Source: Paraconiothyrium sp. Pb-2020
Taxonomy: Eukaryota; Ascomycota; Dothideomycetes; Pleosporales; Didymosphaeriaceae
Direction of reading: 5' to 3'
Length of the DNA: 64,000 nucleotides
Assembly (NCBI GenBank): GCA_022419385.1
Contig: JAJUBI010000002.1
Location: 3,224,001-3,288,000 of the forward strand
This document shows positions 22,876 to 34,927 of this stretch, in pieces (position 1 is the first letter of the stretch; the number at the start of each line of letters is the position of its first letter). A program made the translations under genes and the position numbers. The notes under the pieces are model-generated. The model did no database searches. It saw only the letters and a program-made list of their open reading frames with translations, and was not told where the DNA came from.

Positions 22876-24003
22876 ATGGGGGAGAAGAGCGTCCTACAAC
22901 ACTCCATGAGCGAAGCCGCAGCTCCCGCCGACGGATCCGCACCGCACACCGCCAGTCCAAGCGTCGCAGTGTCATCCGAAGTCCCCTGGGACGCGCGCGC
23001 CTTTCCCAAGCATAAGATGCCCAGCTCGCTCCCTAATCCTCCGCTTCCGACTGCCTCGATAACGGCGAAGAGCGCGATAGGAGAGGAGCCGGCGAGATCA
23101 TGGAACACGCAGAACCTGGGTTCGAGAGTGGGTGTAGATGCGCTCTCTGCTGGCGCGGCAGGTGTGTTGGTTGCGCCCATCATCACGATGATAGATAAAG
23201 GAATTATCGAGAATGCTAGCGGGAGGAATACTTTAGGGGAGAGTTTGAAGAACAGTGCGAAGGAGTTATTGTTGAAGCCGCATTGGTTCGTGGGGAGCAA
23301 GCCCTTTGCGCTGATTTTCGTATGTCATGCCTCAATCCATGCTCATGCAATCCATGCTCTCTATTCGTTACAATCACGCTCCCTCCCAATACAACCAAGA
23401 AATTGCATATGCTAATCGGAACAGAGCCTATATTTTGGCACTTATTTCACCGCTAACACAATCGACACCGCAACCTCGACCCTCAAAACCCGCCCCGTGT
23501 CCGAAACCACCGCCGGCACTCCCAAGTTTGTCGCCACGAGCACCGCAAACCTCGCCCTCTGTCTCTACAAAGATAATCGCTTCACGCAGCTCTTCGGCTC
23601 CACGGGCCGTTCCCGCGCAGTCCCCCTCCCAACATTCGCCCTCTTTACCGTCCGCGACTGCCTCACCATCTTCGCCTCGTTCAATCTCCCGCCATTACTC
23701 GCACCGAAGGTGTCGGAGCATATGGGAGCGGAAGTGAAGAAGTATGTTGGAGCGGCGAGTGTGGCGCAGTTTGTGACGCCAGCGGCGGTGCAGGTGTTCA
23801 GCACGCCGCTGCATTTGCTGGGACTGGATCTTTACAACAGACCTGGCGTGGGTGTGGGCGGCGTGGACGGGAGAGTGGCAAGAGTACTACGGGACTGGGT
23901 AAAGGCCTCGTTGGCGCGGATGGGACGGATTATTCCTGCGTTTGGGGTGGGTGGCGTGGTTAACACGAAGGTGCGGAGAGGGTTTATGGAGAAGCTGGAG
24001 TAA
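22876..24003 (+). CDS. Conserved fungal multi-pass protein, probably mitochondrial carrier-like
   Basis: Exons are 22876-23319 and 23425-24003, with a 105-nt intron, giving 340 aa. The join yields FVGSKPFALIFSLYFGTYFTANTIDTA, an unbroken hydrophobic segment. Further membrane-like segments include VDALSAGAAGVLVAPIITMI, PTFALFTVRDCLTIFASFNLPPLLAP, VAQFVTPAAVQVFSTPLHLLGLDLY and MGRIIPAFGVGGVVNT. Small, Gly-rich helices separated by charged loops suggest a distant mitochondrial carrier-type fold. I do not see the canonical PxD/ExxK carrier signatures, so transport function is inference. The N-terminal 60 residues are Ala/Ser/Pro-rich. The start could be 22876 or the next in-frame ATG at 22906; the first has the better context. 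No substrate can be named. Confidence 0.65.
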
Positions 24004-24260
24004 TAGGGCAACCACTGGGTTTCTTATAAGGGAGGAAGCATTTGATGACTACATTGGAAAAGTTGTATATGGGTTGCGTAGTGGAATTGGCGTGACTCCG
24101 CTCTGGTGGCAATGACCACTGATTACATGGCATTTTGAGCGTTTTGGCGTTGGGAACAGGGTCGACAACAAGATGCTGGGAAGAGGTCTATATCGGCTAG
24201 GTCATACATGTAGTAAACGGCTTTTCACAAATTTCGGTGACGTCGACGAGACCATCCGCT

Positions 24261-24470
24261 GATAGAAGCCGTAGATACGTGTGCGAAACTCTTTACACGA
24301 TAATCGGAATTCTCCGATAATGATTATCATCGTCCAGTTGAGCGTGTCGACTAATATGTTCGCAAAGTCCCGTAAGTCACGAGCTGAACAAAATGCAGGT
24401 GCCCAGGCGAGGACCGGAGCTTGAGGCGTCGGCGTTGCTGCCTATTTGTTCCTACCAGCTTTATCGATAA
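24261..24470. promoter_or_regulatory. Cluster of GATA-factor sites upstream of the leucine aminopeptidase gene
   Basis: Six HGATAR-type motifs lie within 210 bp: TGATAG near 24261; CGATAA at about 24298 and 24315; the reverse form at 24324-24328; and a head-to-head pair in TTATCGATAA at 24461-24470. They are 145-355 bp before the start codon. In ascomycetes such clusters bind AreA/Nit2 and activate extracellular protease genes under nitrogen limitation. The sites are seen; the regulation is inferred. Confidence 0.45.
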
Positions 24471-24614
24471 GTCCAGCGTTCGCCGAATCCATCGTCATCG
24501 CTGTGCCAACCCGCGTGCCCGCCCCAAGCTTCAGCTCCAGCTCCGGCTCTAGTTTCAAGCTCCCAACGTGCCGCACACGAGCAGCGCATCCATCCTAGTC
24601 ATCCATACTACAAC

Positions 24615-25880
24615 ATGAAGTCCTCGCTTTTGCTACCGTTATGCACCGCAGCGCTGGTCGCTGCCGTATACCCTCCGCAGGTCGTGTTGGGTGACTCGCA
24701 AGCGCCCATGGCCGAACCCGAGCAGTACCTCATCGAGCTGGCACCAGGAGATACTCAGTGGGTCACCGAAGACGACAAATGGGCTTTGCGTCGCGTACGT
24801 ATTTGGCCATTCTGTTACAGCTGGACAACATTGCTCATGGCACTTAGAAAGGCATCAACTTCATGGACATTACGGACAACTCAGAGCTCGGCGCCCTGAA
24901 CAGCAACTACGGAGCACGAAGCGTCAAGTTCCCGGAAAAGATTACACAGAACAAGACCGTTGCGCCGCTCCTCAAGCAGCTCGAGAAGAACAACATGCGC
25001 AAACACCTGGAGGTCTTTACAAGCTTCCATACGCGGTACTACAAGTCCAGTTCGGGCGCACAGTCTTCTGCATGGCTGCTCCAGCAAGTGAACGATACAA
25101 TCGCGAAGAGTGGAGCCTTTGACCACGGCGCATCGGTAAAGGCTTTCTCCCATCCTTGGGGCCAATCTTCCATCATCGCAACGATCCCAGGAAAGAGCAA
25201 CAAGACCGTTGTCATCGGTGCCCACCAGGACAGCATCAACCTGTTCCTCCCTTCCATTCTCGCAGCCCCTGGAGCTGACGATGATGGAAGCGGTACCGTT
25301 ACCATCCTAGAAGCTCTGCGCGTGCTCCTGAAATCTGAGGACATTGTAAAGGGTGATTTTCCCACTCGCCTCGAGTTCCATTGGTACTCAGCAGAAGAGG
25401 GGGGGTTGCTCGGCTCCCAGGCCATTTTCCAATCGTACGAAAAGGAAGGCCGTGATGTCAAGGCCATGCTCCAACAGGACATGACCGGTTACGTTCAGAA
25501 GACCATCGATGCGGGCGAACCTGAATCTGTCGGCGTGATCACCGATTTTGTCGACCCTGGCCTGACCGAATTTATCAAAGAAATCATCACTCAATATCTT
25601 GACATTCCATATGTGCTTACGAAGTGCGGCTACGCTTGTTCCGACCATGCCAGCGCCAGCAAGGCTGGATACCCGTCTGCTTTTGTCATTGAGTCTGATT
25701 TCAAATTCTCGGACAACAAGATCCACACGACTGAAGGTAAGAAGGCTACTAGAGCATCAATAGTTGAATGCTAACTTAAGTATAGACAAGATCGAGTATC
25801 TCAGCTTCGACCACATGCTCCAGCATGCGAAGTTGACGCTGGCTTTGGCCTACGAACTGGCCTTGCACAATTTCGAATAG
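24615..25880 (+). CDS. LAP1: Secreted leucine aminopeptidase (M28 family)
   Basis: This is an extracellular zinc aminopeptidase that removes N-terminal residues from peptides for nutrition. Exons are 24615-24794, 24848-25736 and 25786-25880, giving 387 aa, matching Aspergillus Lap1 (about 388). Residues 1 to about 18 are a signal peptide (MKSSLLLPLCTAALVAAV), followed by a propeptide. The two-zinc site is complete: His186 (VVIGAHQDS), bridging Asp205 (PGADDDGSG), the catalytic Glu pair 243-244 (SAEEGG), Asp271 (QQDMTGY) and His353 (DNKIHTTED). A cysteine pair, C320 and C324 (TKCGYACSD), fits the conserved disulfide. The introns are 53 and 49 nt; the second has a CTAAC branch site. The GATA-site cluster upstream suggests nitrogen control. 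Confidence 0.95.
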
Positions 25881-26319
25881 TTGCACCTTTGGTGTCGATG
25901 TTCTTGATGAGAAGCTTTTGGGGATACCCGACGTATATACAAGGGATGGCTGGGCATTGCAGGCATGTTGTGAATCGGCGTGGTATCGATAGCAATACAT
26001 TGTTCAAGTCCCACAAGGAATCACGGCTGCGGCTCAGCTTCCCCAAGACCGCGGAGAACACCTGATGCGGTCACCGACGTGTGACTCGCGCCGTCTCACA
26101 CGCCATCCACGTTGGTCGGTGATTGGCTTACGAAGCTAGCCCAGAACCGCGGCGCTTCCAGTGACTTCCTATCGCGGAGCATTATCTTGCTTCCACCTCA
26201 TAGTCTTGCTCTTCCTCTGAACTCCTGCTCGTCTTATATAGAGCCCTTTGTATCTGCCGCGCAGCGCAGGTGGCTTTTCGTTCCGCCCCGCTATCGCAAC
26301 CCCGTTGCCACTCGCAACA
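25881..26319. other. Intergenic, nothing recognised
   Basis: This 439-bp gap holds the aminopeptidase 3' region and the promoter of the R3H gene. No protein-like frame is seen. Confidence 0.4.
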
Positions 26320-27386
26320 ATGGCCATCTTGACCACCGACCAGGCTCCGCAGCCTCAGCCCGTCGACATCGAAGCTTGGACAGTTGAGACTGCAACTGCA
26401 GCTATCAGCCAGATCACCCTCACTACACCTAGCGGTATCCCAGGCGCTACTGTGCACCTCCAGATCCCACTCGATGACGTCTCGACTTCAGCTCTCTCTG
26501 GGGAGCGCCCGACTTCTACCGTGGTAGTGAAGGAGGGCGGCTACTACAAGCGCAAGGAGCCTATCCGTCGCGACAGCTTGAAGAGGCGTGAGGCTCTACT
26601 CAAAGGGAGGGAGGGGAGCCGCAGAAGACTGAGATGGGAGAACGGTATGCCACCCAAGTGCCTAAACTATTTGTCCACTGCTTCTACGCGCATCTGTTCC
26701 TAACCCACTTTTCATCAGACCGGCTTCTGAACAATCCCTACGCCGAGCCCCCGCAGCCCAAAGATTGGGAGGTCCACCCCACTCATCCCGTTCATAATGT
26801 CCCATACTACCTCGCCCCTCTATGGGACGCCGGTCTCTCTCGCCAGCAAGCCGAGCGCAGGGCCACTGCCTCGAAAGCCAAGGCATCCACCAGGACCGTA
26901 GCACACAAGCCCACCACGCCTGGCGTAGTCCCGAAAGAGCTGCGCGAGAAGCTGAAGCGCTCGCGCGGCGCAAAGGGCCTGCTTATGGATCTTGAGGCTG
27001 AGGTGCGCAACTTTATGGAGGCGTGGGAGCATAAAGAGCGCAGGGCTGCGGACGATGGACTGCCGGTTGATCCTGATAGTTCGGACGACGAGATCGTCTT
27101 CGTTGGGCGAAACGGCAAGATGAGCGATCTCAGAAGCCTGGCTGGGGAGACTCGGATCAAGCGCGAGCTCATGCTATTCGAGACATCAGAGGACGATCAG
27201 AGCGGCAGCTTTGCCCGGTGGCTTGTACACCATATTGGAATGTATTACGGGTTGAAGACTTGGTCGGTCACGGTGGGGGATCCTGCAAGGAGAGAGGCGT
27301 ATGTCGGGCTGAAAGATTCGAAGTTGCGAACAGGTGGCAAGACTGTTTGTGGACCGCTGCCACGTCCGCTGTGGGGACTGGTCTAA
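26320..27386 (+). CDS. R3H domain protein with R3H-associated N-terminal domain
   Basis: Exons are 26320-26644 and 26719-27386, with a 74-nt intron, giving 330 aa. The join gives LRWENDRLLNNPYAEPPQPKDWEVHPTHPV, the Trp/Pro-rich pattern of the R3H-associated N-terminal domain. A basic Lys/Arg segment (KELREKLKRSRGAKGLLMDL), an acidic stretch (DPDSSDDEIVFVG) and a C-terminal R3H-like motif follow: Arg-x3-His in FARWLVHHIGMYYGLKTWSV. R3H domains bind single-stranded nucleic acid, so an RNA-linked role is inferred. The start is the ATG in MAILTTDQAPQ, after an in-frame upstream extension that looks noncoding. It converges with the ABC transporter gene. Confidence 0.82.
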
Positions 27387-27773
27387 TGCGGAGTATTCGC
27401 GGTGGGCGCGTCCTTCAAACTCGTCTTCGCTCGTTTTGGCATTCTGCCTGGCATGATTATCTTTGGATGTAGATGGGACAACATTTAGAGTTGCTTGCCT
27501 ACCTCAAGGAGGTAAACGTTTGGCATCGTGCGCTTTTGCATATACACTTGCACCTACATTCGCACCTCTAGATCAGCGTACAATGATGCATATGAATGCA
27601 CTACGTCTCTGTCTCACTTCGTTATATTCATGTTCAAACGCACATATAGAGACCTCATGAATAACAACGGATCTCGGCTACATATATAATGGTCAAGTAT
27701 ACAGCCCACATAAGGGAAAAAACATTCCCCGCTCAAACGCCTCTATGCAATCTAATTCTTCATATTATCCTCA
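27387..27773. other. Convergent intergenic spacer
   Basis: This 387-bp spacer between two convergent stop codons holds both 3' untranslated regions. It is AT-rich, with several TATATA/AATAA-like tracts near 27650-27720 that could serve polyadenylation. Nothing else is seen. Confidence 0.4.
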
Positions 27774-30700
27774 CTAGGCCAACATTCCCGTAAACTCACC
27801 CCCCTCCTTCAGCATATCTTTCGCCTTTCCACTCTTTACTAACTTGCCCTTGCCCAACACAATGCAGTAATCAGCGTTCCGCACCGCCTCCAAACGATGC
27901 GCAATCGTGATGACGGTGCTCTCTCTCAATTCCTCCCTCAGTACACTTTGTATCCTCTGCGCAGTCTCGAAATCTATCGAAGCAGTGGCTTCATCCATAA
28001 TCAACACAGGACTTCTTCGCAACATCGCGCGTGCCAGGCCAACGAGCTGGCGCTGTCCCTGTGACAGGCCCTTTCCGCCGCCTTCGATGCTGGTTTGTAG
28101 TGACCATGCGTGATTTCCCGCGATTTTGGAGAGCACAGCTTCGCAAGCAGCGTCGCTGTATTCGTCTAGCGGATCGAGATTCTTCCGCATGCTGCCTGGG
28201 AAGAGCACGGGTTCCTGCGCAAGGAAAGTCACGCGGTTGCGCAGCGCCTGTTTGTTTACTGTTCCAATGTCCACGCCGTCCACGTATATTTGACCTATCT
28301 CAGGCGCGACGGTAGCAAGTAGTGAGAGTGCAAGCGTAGATTTTCCACTACCGGTGCGCCCAATGACAGCGGTGTTCGAGCCAGCTGGGATCCGCAGACT
28401 GATGTCCTGCAAGGCGGGGTTGAGGTTCGGCGCGTATCGGATGGTTACGTTTTCGAAAACGATGTCGCCGGTATACGTAGGCCAGTGGGCAGGCGGATTC
28501 ACAACGCCAGGACTCTCCGTCTCAAGATCAAGAAGCTCAACGACGCGCTCCACGCTGGTGAAGTCCATCTCCAATTGACCGTAAATTTTGCAGAGTTGCT
28601 CCGTCTGGATAACGAATTTGCTTGCGGTGATGAGGACGAAGGCGGTCAGACCGGGGGAGATGCCGGTGTAGACTGCGATGATGGCCATGGCGAGGGTTGA
28701 GGAGGCAGATAGTGTGGAGAAGCGGAGGCCAAGCCAGGCTTGCAGGGACCAGTAGAAGTGGTCTGATTTCTGGAAGCGGTCGATGACAGTGATGACATTG
28801 GATTGGAAGCGAGGTTGTGCGGAGAAGGCGCGGACCGTGGTGAGGCCTTCGACGAGGGCACCGAAATTGGACATCAGAGGCGAGAGTGAGACCATCTATT
28901 GGGTGTTAGGAATGTAAGTGGAAAGGTAGAAGGGGTGCTTACCTCAAGACGACGAAGTGTCTGAGATGTTGGTAGAAATAGCCGGAAGTAGTATACATAG
29001 CATGCACTGAGCACGACTCCGAACGCTAGAAATGCTGGCGCCGCAGTCAAGATGATTACTATGGAGCTGAAGAAGCCGACAGCCTGCCAAATGACGAGTG
29101 TGAAAATGAAACTCAGATGTCCATCGATAGTGTTCATATCTGACGTGAGACGGTTCATCAGTCTTCCTACAGGCGTAACGTCGTAGAAGCGGAATGTGGC
29201 ATGCGCAACTTTGTCGACAGCTTCTTGAAAGATAGTCTTGGCTGCTTGATATCCGACGCCGTACATGACGATGTGGACCCACCAGAACGTAACAGAGGTA
29301 ATCACAACGAGGACGAAGAAACCAACGAGCCACGGTACCACGTCTTGTGCAGGAGGAGGGAGGAAGTCGAAAGTTCCTCTTGGGTGATCATAATCGTATC
29401 CTTCACCCCACGCTTTGACATACCATCCTTGACCAACGTCTAAGGCACGGTAGAGAACCATGACGAAGATCGCCACGGACCACCAGAGGAATGTTCCAGC
29501 CTTTATATAACGCCAGTAGACCTGGAGCTTCACTGTTCCAGTTGCACGGTGCTCATCTTCGATAAACTTGTCTGGAACAGCCGCCGCTTGGGCTTCCTCC
29601 CGTTTCTTAGCGTCCTCTTCTGAGATTGACTCTTGTGTATCTTGGCGCTTGAGTGCGTTCTCTTCTTCCGGGGCAGGCTCGTGGATTGTAGCTTTACCAT
29701 GATTAAGCTCCACCCACTGTTTTGCAATGCCGTGACAGAGCTCCGTACGATGTGTGACCAGGATGGTAGTGCGGTCAGCGAGCAGTGGCCCGGCCAATAG
29801 CTTACGAACAATGAACTCTGCAGTATGGTAATCGAGCGCCGCGAGGGGATCATCGAGCATGATTACATTTGCCTTAGTGTACACTGCGCGTGCAAGCGCT
29901 ACTCGAGCTTTCTGCCCGCCTGAAAGTCCGATACCATTCTCGCCAATATTAGACAAGTCGCCGTGTTTGAATTCAGCCATATCAGGAAGAAGACCGCATG
30001 CGTCCAGGACTTGCTTGTAGCGTGCTTCATCGTATGGGTAGGAGAAGAGGATGTTGTCTCGGATGCTCATGCTTTGTAACCATGGCGTCTGAGCGCAATA
30101 TCCAATTACCTGGTCAGGCTGCACGAATTCGCCGGCGGTCTTGTCCAACTCTCCCAGCAGTGCTTGGAGAAGAGCCGTTTTTCCTGAAGCTACTTCTCCG
30201 TAGATAACAGTAAGTCCGCGCGGGAATGCTAAGGTAATATCGCTCAAGACGTTGTGTTCTACGCCAGGCCAAGCAAAAGATGCATTTTGCAGACTTAATT
30301 CGGCAGTACCTTCTGGAACAACATCGTTCTGTTCTTTGTCGGGTTCTTGCATGAATGACTCGATTCGACCCATCGCGACGTAGGCGTTGAGCAATGTGGT
30401 GATCATTCTGGGTAATTCGCGGAGATAAGAGTCTAGTAGGTTGAACAGGTCGATAGCCGGAAAGATGAGGTCTACGCGGAGTGATTTGCCAGACAACTTC
30501 GTGTACGCGTAGAATGCCACCAACGGGAATAATCCCACACCGAACTTGACCACGAAAGCCAGGGTCGTCTCGAAGACTATCAAAACGACACGGAAGTGCA
30601 ATTCCTTCTGACGCGATTCCAAGATGCCGTTCAACCAGGAGTCCTGCCACCCGTACCATCGCAAATGTCTGATTGACTCGATAAATTGGTTGATTCGCTG

Positions 30701-32342
30701 CAGCTTTTCGTCTGTAGCAACTCTGCGCTTCTTTTCGAAATACACTTTGTAGCGAGCAATGACGACGTTCAGCGATTGAGTGATAAATAATACCAGAACA
30801 CCCAGTAGGCAGGACCAGCCGAGCATCCTCCAGATAAGGAGTGTCGCGAAAATGACTCCGAGAGGCTTACACACGATGTCAGGAAACTCCCAGAAGCGTT
30901 GTGACACCTCATATACATCGTTCCGCATGAGGTTCAGGATTTTCCCCATGGAAGCAGCTACGTCGTCCTTCCTTTCTGGCTCAGCTTTCTTCTTGAATAG
31001 TTTTCGAATGGAAATAAATGGACCCACGAAAGCCCATTGAAAGCGACTGGGCCATGATCGCTTTTTGCCGGTCTCTCCACTGGCATGACGAATAGCATTT
31101 CCATTTAATTCACTGTTGGAATGACCACTTGGTTGCTCTTCTTCCGACTTTTGTTTCGCGCCCAGTATCTTTCTATTGAGGGTTTTCTCGTAAAGCATCG
31201 TGATCATCTCACCGCGCGATCGCTCATAAGCCCTTCTTTGATGCCATATGGCAAACACCTGAGTTTGAGCATTGATGAACCGGAAGAAAAGCGCAATACA
31301 AGCGTAAGTGATAGTGGCGTTAGAATTCCGATCTTGCATGGTCGCAAGCAGTTGCTGTAAGAGGACAGGGATTGCCAACGTTAAAGCAAGTTGAAGAAGT
31401 CCAAGCAGTGTTGTAATGACCAAATCTATGCCATTGGCAAAGAATATTCTTCTCGTCACTGATCCTTGGAGCACGCGAAAGGCACTATGGAGTCTTTCAT
31501 GCTTGAATTCATAGCCCAAATCCCAGACATCTTCATCGTTCATGACTCTGGTCTTCCCTTTCTTGATCAGAGGTCGCATCCACGAAACAGTCATGTATTG
31601 GAAAGGCGTCAGATTGTCTTCTGGTGTGCGCAAGTCGACAGTAGGCGCAGTGGAAACGGGACTAATTCCATCCCGTGGCAGAGCTGGATCACGCAGAGGC
31701 ATATTCAGCACGGTGAAAATGCCAAGCAAGGCTGTTGCTGCTGCCACAGCAATCGGCGAATCTCGTGGTGCTAATGGAAACTGGCCATGGGAAAGCATAA
31801 CAAGTCGTTCGAGGAACACTCCCGTGTACAGAATGGCAAGCGATATCGAGGCCGCCCTTGGGCGCTCGATAACAATGATGCTGATGATGATGACCCAAGT
31901 GATTGAAGGATAAATGCCGTCATGGGAGAAGGTAGGGAGAAAGCTGGCCAATAGCTGCATCGCAAGTCCGGTCATTGCAACCAGAAGTAACCCGAATGTT
32001 GGAGACAGCGGCCGACTCCATAAAGTAGGACTCGCCTCGTCTGTACTTTCTTTGTCTTCTTTGACGAACGGTTTTGTCCATTTTGGCTGGTATGCGCTGA
32101 ATATTCGTAACGAATAAGTCAACAGAACAATCGCGCCTAAGATGGCCGGGAAAGTGGCGACATATGGCAGCGCACAAGGCGTAAAGCGAGCTGTTCGATG
32201 ATCCTTGGCGCAGTCAGTGATATTCCTGGCATTGAAAGGATGGATTCGTGCCTACCCAAAGCTTGTGACACCGACTCAGTGGCGGAACGTCCTGGCTGAT
32301 AGTCCCACTGTTCACCGACGTCGGGATTTGAGCGAACGTCAT
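27774..32342 (-). CDS. ABC transporter, ABCC (MRP) type full transporter
   Basis: This is an ATP-driven exporter of the multidrug-resistance-protein type, probably in the plasma or vacuolar membrane; the substrate is unknown. Certain exons are about 32251-28943 and 28895-27774 (47-nt intron). The proposed first exon, 32342-32316 with a 64-nt intron, gives MTFAQIPTS and about 1485 aa in total, but this 5' end is tentative because the main exon has no in-frame ATG before its first membrane helices. The order is an N-terminal hydrophobic region, TMD1, NBD1, TMD2, NBD2. NBD1 has Walker A GEVASGKT, signature LSGGQKARVALARAV and Walker B VIMLDDPLAALD. NBD2 has GRTGSGKST, LSQGQRQLVGLARAM and VLIMDEATASID. 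NBD1 Walker B ends in Asp, not Glu, as is usual for the degenerate ABCC site. Confidence 0.9.
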
Positions 32343-33545
32343 TGCGACTTGTGGCGGCGCTTGTGTTATCGCGACAAAACTTCCTTCCACCTAAGCGCCA
32401 GCAGTACAAAGCTTGAATTAAAGGCAGCTGTCATGTAGAGCTTTAAAGAGAGGTGCTAGGCATCAGCGATTGACGACGAGGTGTGTCGGTGAACAGCCCT
32501 ACGAATAGGTCCGGTGCGCGAACGCACCCTAGGAACCATCGCTTTACTGTTTTGGGTAAGCACGAACTGCACCATCGTTCCTGCCCCACCACAACACGAG
32601 ACTGCTTGTCTTGACTCAAGTACGACCGTCCATCTTCTCTCGCTGTTGAGATTGAGGACATTCTGCTCATACCTACGGTATATATGTTCCGTACTTCTTT
32701 CACAGTAAAAGAAAATTCTAGGGGAGTACCATAGCTAATCGTCTAAGCTGATTGTCGTATTACGATCTTCGCTCTACTGTTCTACATATATCTTGCACTG
32801 ACATTCAAGTCTCTATGAAGCCAGTCCACGATGGAGGGTTACGCAGCGCCACCCCAAAGACAAAGAGCTGCACCAGTAAAGCGGGAAATCTGATTATGAG
32901 TTCTAGATCGAGTTTGTGAGCGAAGCATCGTAACGAATCCATTGTGCTCGCTACAGAAACACACAATGAATGAATATGGGATATCCTTTCGCGAGACACA
33001 CTGTTGTGCATCCCAGGTCCTCAACAAACCGCCTCTCGTCTCGCATAATTTACTTTCACGGCCGGATCATTCACTCTGATCATCGGGAACGGCTAGTACG
33101 ACTGAATCCCGGGCCATAGAGTCCGGAGTTAGGCTTCTATGCCAGGCGGCCGCTGCGCCCGACTCCACAATCCGACATTAATCCCGATAACGCCGGACTA
33201 AGCAGCAATAGGATGAAATAGGCCCCAGCGAAGACTACGTGAAAGGTTGACGAGACATACACGAGGTCTGACAAGCACCTAGTATAGTATAGTTCCTGGG
33301 TTCATGGATTCGTGACTGACCTAGCGGAAGCACTATCATTGTTAGCACCCCGCTCAGGGCCAGATCCCTTCCCGTTCACGGGCTATCATGCTTCTCCTAC
33401 GTATGCGGTGGTGGTTTTATATAAATATTCAATGATGCCTACGGAGAATTAACAAACACACTACTATAGACAAACATTTCTGCCCCCTCGTCAACCGCAT
33501 CCACTTTGACGAAGTCGCGAAAGACTGCTACATATTGTACGCGTA
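32343..33545. other. Divergent intergenic region between ABCC gene and SDR gene
   Basis: This 1.2-kb stretch holds two divergent promoters. No protein-like frame is seen. A TATA-like box lies near the SDR side. Confidence 0.45.
33418..33425 (+). promoter_or_regulatory. TATA-like box of the SDR gene
   Basis: TATATAAA lies 121 bp before the ATG at 33546, a reasonable distance for a fungal TATA-containing promoter with a short leader. Confidence 0.4.
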
Positions 33546-34503
33546 ATGACGGAAAAGAGCATTGTTTTTGTTACAGGTGGAAACGCGGGCCTCGGTTATG
33601 AGTCTGTCAAGGCCCTCTACGCATCGTCTAAATCGTATGTCGTTCTTATGGGCAGCCGTTCGCTCGACAAGGCCAATGCCGCTATCAAGACACTGGAATC
33701 CGAAGTGGCTAATTCCAATTCCGAGGTGGTACCAATCCAAGTCGACATTGAGGACGACGCATCCATTGAGAGATCGAAAAGCAACATAGATTCGAAGTAC
33801 GGCAGGTTGGACGCTCTCGTCAACAATGCCGGTAAGTAGCATGAAATCAAGAGTCTCCGACCTGTGGATGCTCTTACTAGTTTGATATGTGACTAAATCT
33901 ATGCTAGGAGGGTCTCACGACGCCGCCATGCGCGAAAATCCCACGGCCGCCGGGATCCGCGAGGCTTTCAACCACACATACTCGCTCAACGTGACCTCCA
34001 CGCAAGTCTTGACGCACACCCTCATCCCGCTCATTCTCAAATCTTCGCATCCCCGGATCATTTTCGTGACGTCCGGAATGTCGTCTCTTGATGCTTGCTC
34101 TGGCGGCAGCTCTAGTTCTGCTACTCATAAAACGGCCTTGCCAGTGTTCCCGCCGGCTGGTGAGTATCTCGTCTATAACATCATCGTTTGCAGCCTAACT
34201 AACGGACCGTGTAGGCCGAAGCCGCCTATTCTCTCTCAGATTGCGTATCGTAGCTCAAAGACGGGCCTGAACATGGTGATGTTAGAGTGGCAGAGATTTC
34301 TGGAAGAAGATGGTGTCAAGGTATTCTGCATTAGCCCTGGGTTCCTGGCAACGAATCTCGGTGGTATGGGTCCAGAAAAAATGAGGCAGATGGGGGCTGT
34401 AGACCCAAGTTTGGGTGGAGCTTTGATCAAGGATGTGGTCGAGGGAAAAAGAGATGCGGACGCCGGTAAGGTAGTCAATGCCGCCGGTGTCCAGGCTTGG
34501 TGA
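33546..34503 (+). CDS. Short-chain dehydrogenase/reductase (splicing or frame defect)
   Basis: This is an NAD(P)-dependent oxidoreductase of the classical SDR fold; the substrate is unknown. Exon 1 is 33546-33831 and the next exon starts at 33908, a 76-nt intron whose removal gives VNNAGGSHD. Seen motifs are TGGNAGLG (cofactor binding), NNAG, the Ser region (FVTSGMSS) and AYRSSK with the catalytic Tyr and Lys. A second intron-like piece at 34160-34214 (GTGAGT donor, CTAACTAAC branch site, TAG acceptor) is 55 nt, so removing it breaks the frame before AYRSSK. Leaving it in keeps the frame open and inserts about 18 odd residues (EYLVYNIIVCSLTNGPCR). Either one base was lost at the exon end or the intron is retained. 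Read through, the protein is about 294 aa. Confidence 0.78.
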
Positions 34504-34927
34504 GCGCGGAAGGACGTGTTCTGATGCGAGGCACATGACAACTGCAACATGGTAGATTGCCAAATTATTCATGTCAATGTCCTGAGTATAGGTGCGGTCT
34601 ACGGACGTGTTCAGAAGCCATCTATACCATAGGTATATTCATGGTCTTGAAGCATACGTTTGGTGACGGTCTCATGATTGTTTGAAGCTGTCATAAGTCC
34701 AAAAATTGTAGGAACGTTGTGCATTCACTTAGATCTTCCTTCAGTGTTCGCGTGCCATGCCGGCAGTGGTTCGGGCAGCAAAACACAGGCCAGTGATACT
34801 AAATGTCCACCGACCAAACCACCAATTCCAGTCGTGAGACATCTTCAACACAAAGACCCACGAAAAAAACGTTTCCGACACCCAAATGCAACGTAGTGCT
34901 AGCAGAACACCAAAAAAGATTGTTTAT
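34504..34927. other. Intergenic spacer between SDR and tRNA-Glu
   Basis: This 424-bp spacer holds the SDR 3' region and the tRNA downstream flank with its T-run terminator. An 11-bp copy of the tRNA 3'-end sequence (TTTCCGACACC on the plus strand) lies at 34872-34882. Confidence 0.4.
34912..34917 (-). terminator. RNA polymerase III T-run terminator of tRNA-Glu
   Basis: Six consecutive T on the minus strand begin about 10 nt after the tRNA 3' end, the normal pol III stop. Confidence 0.75.
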
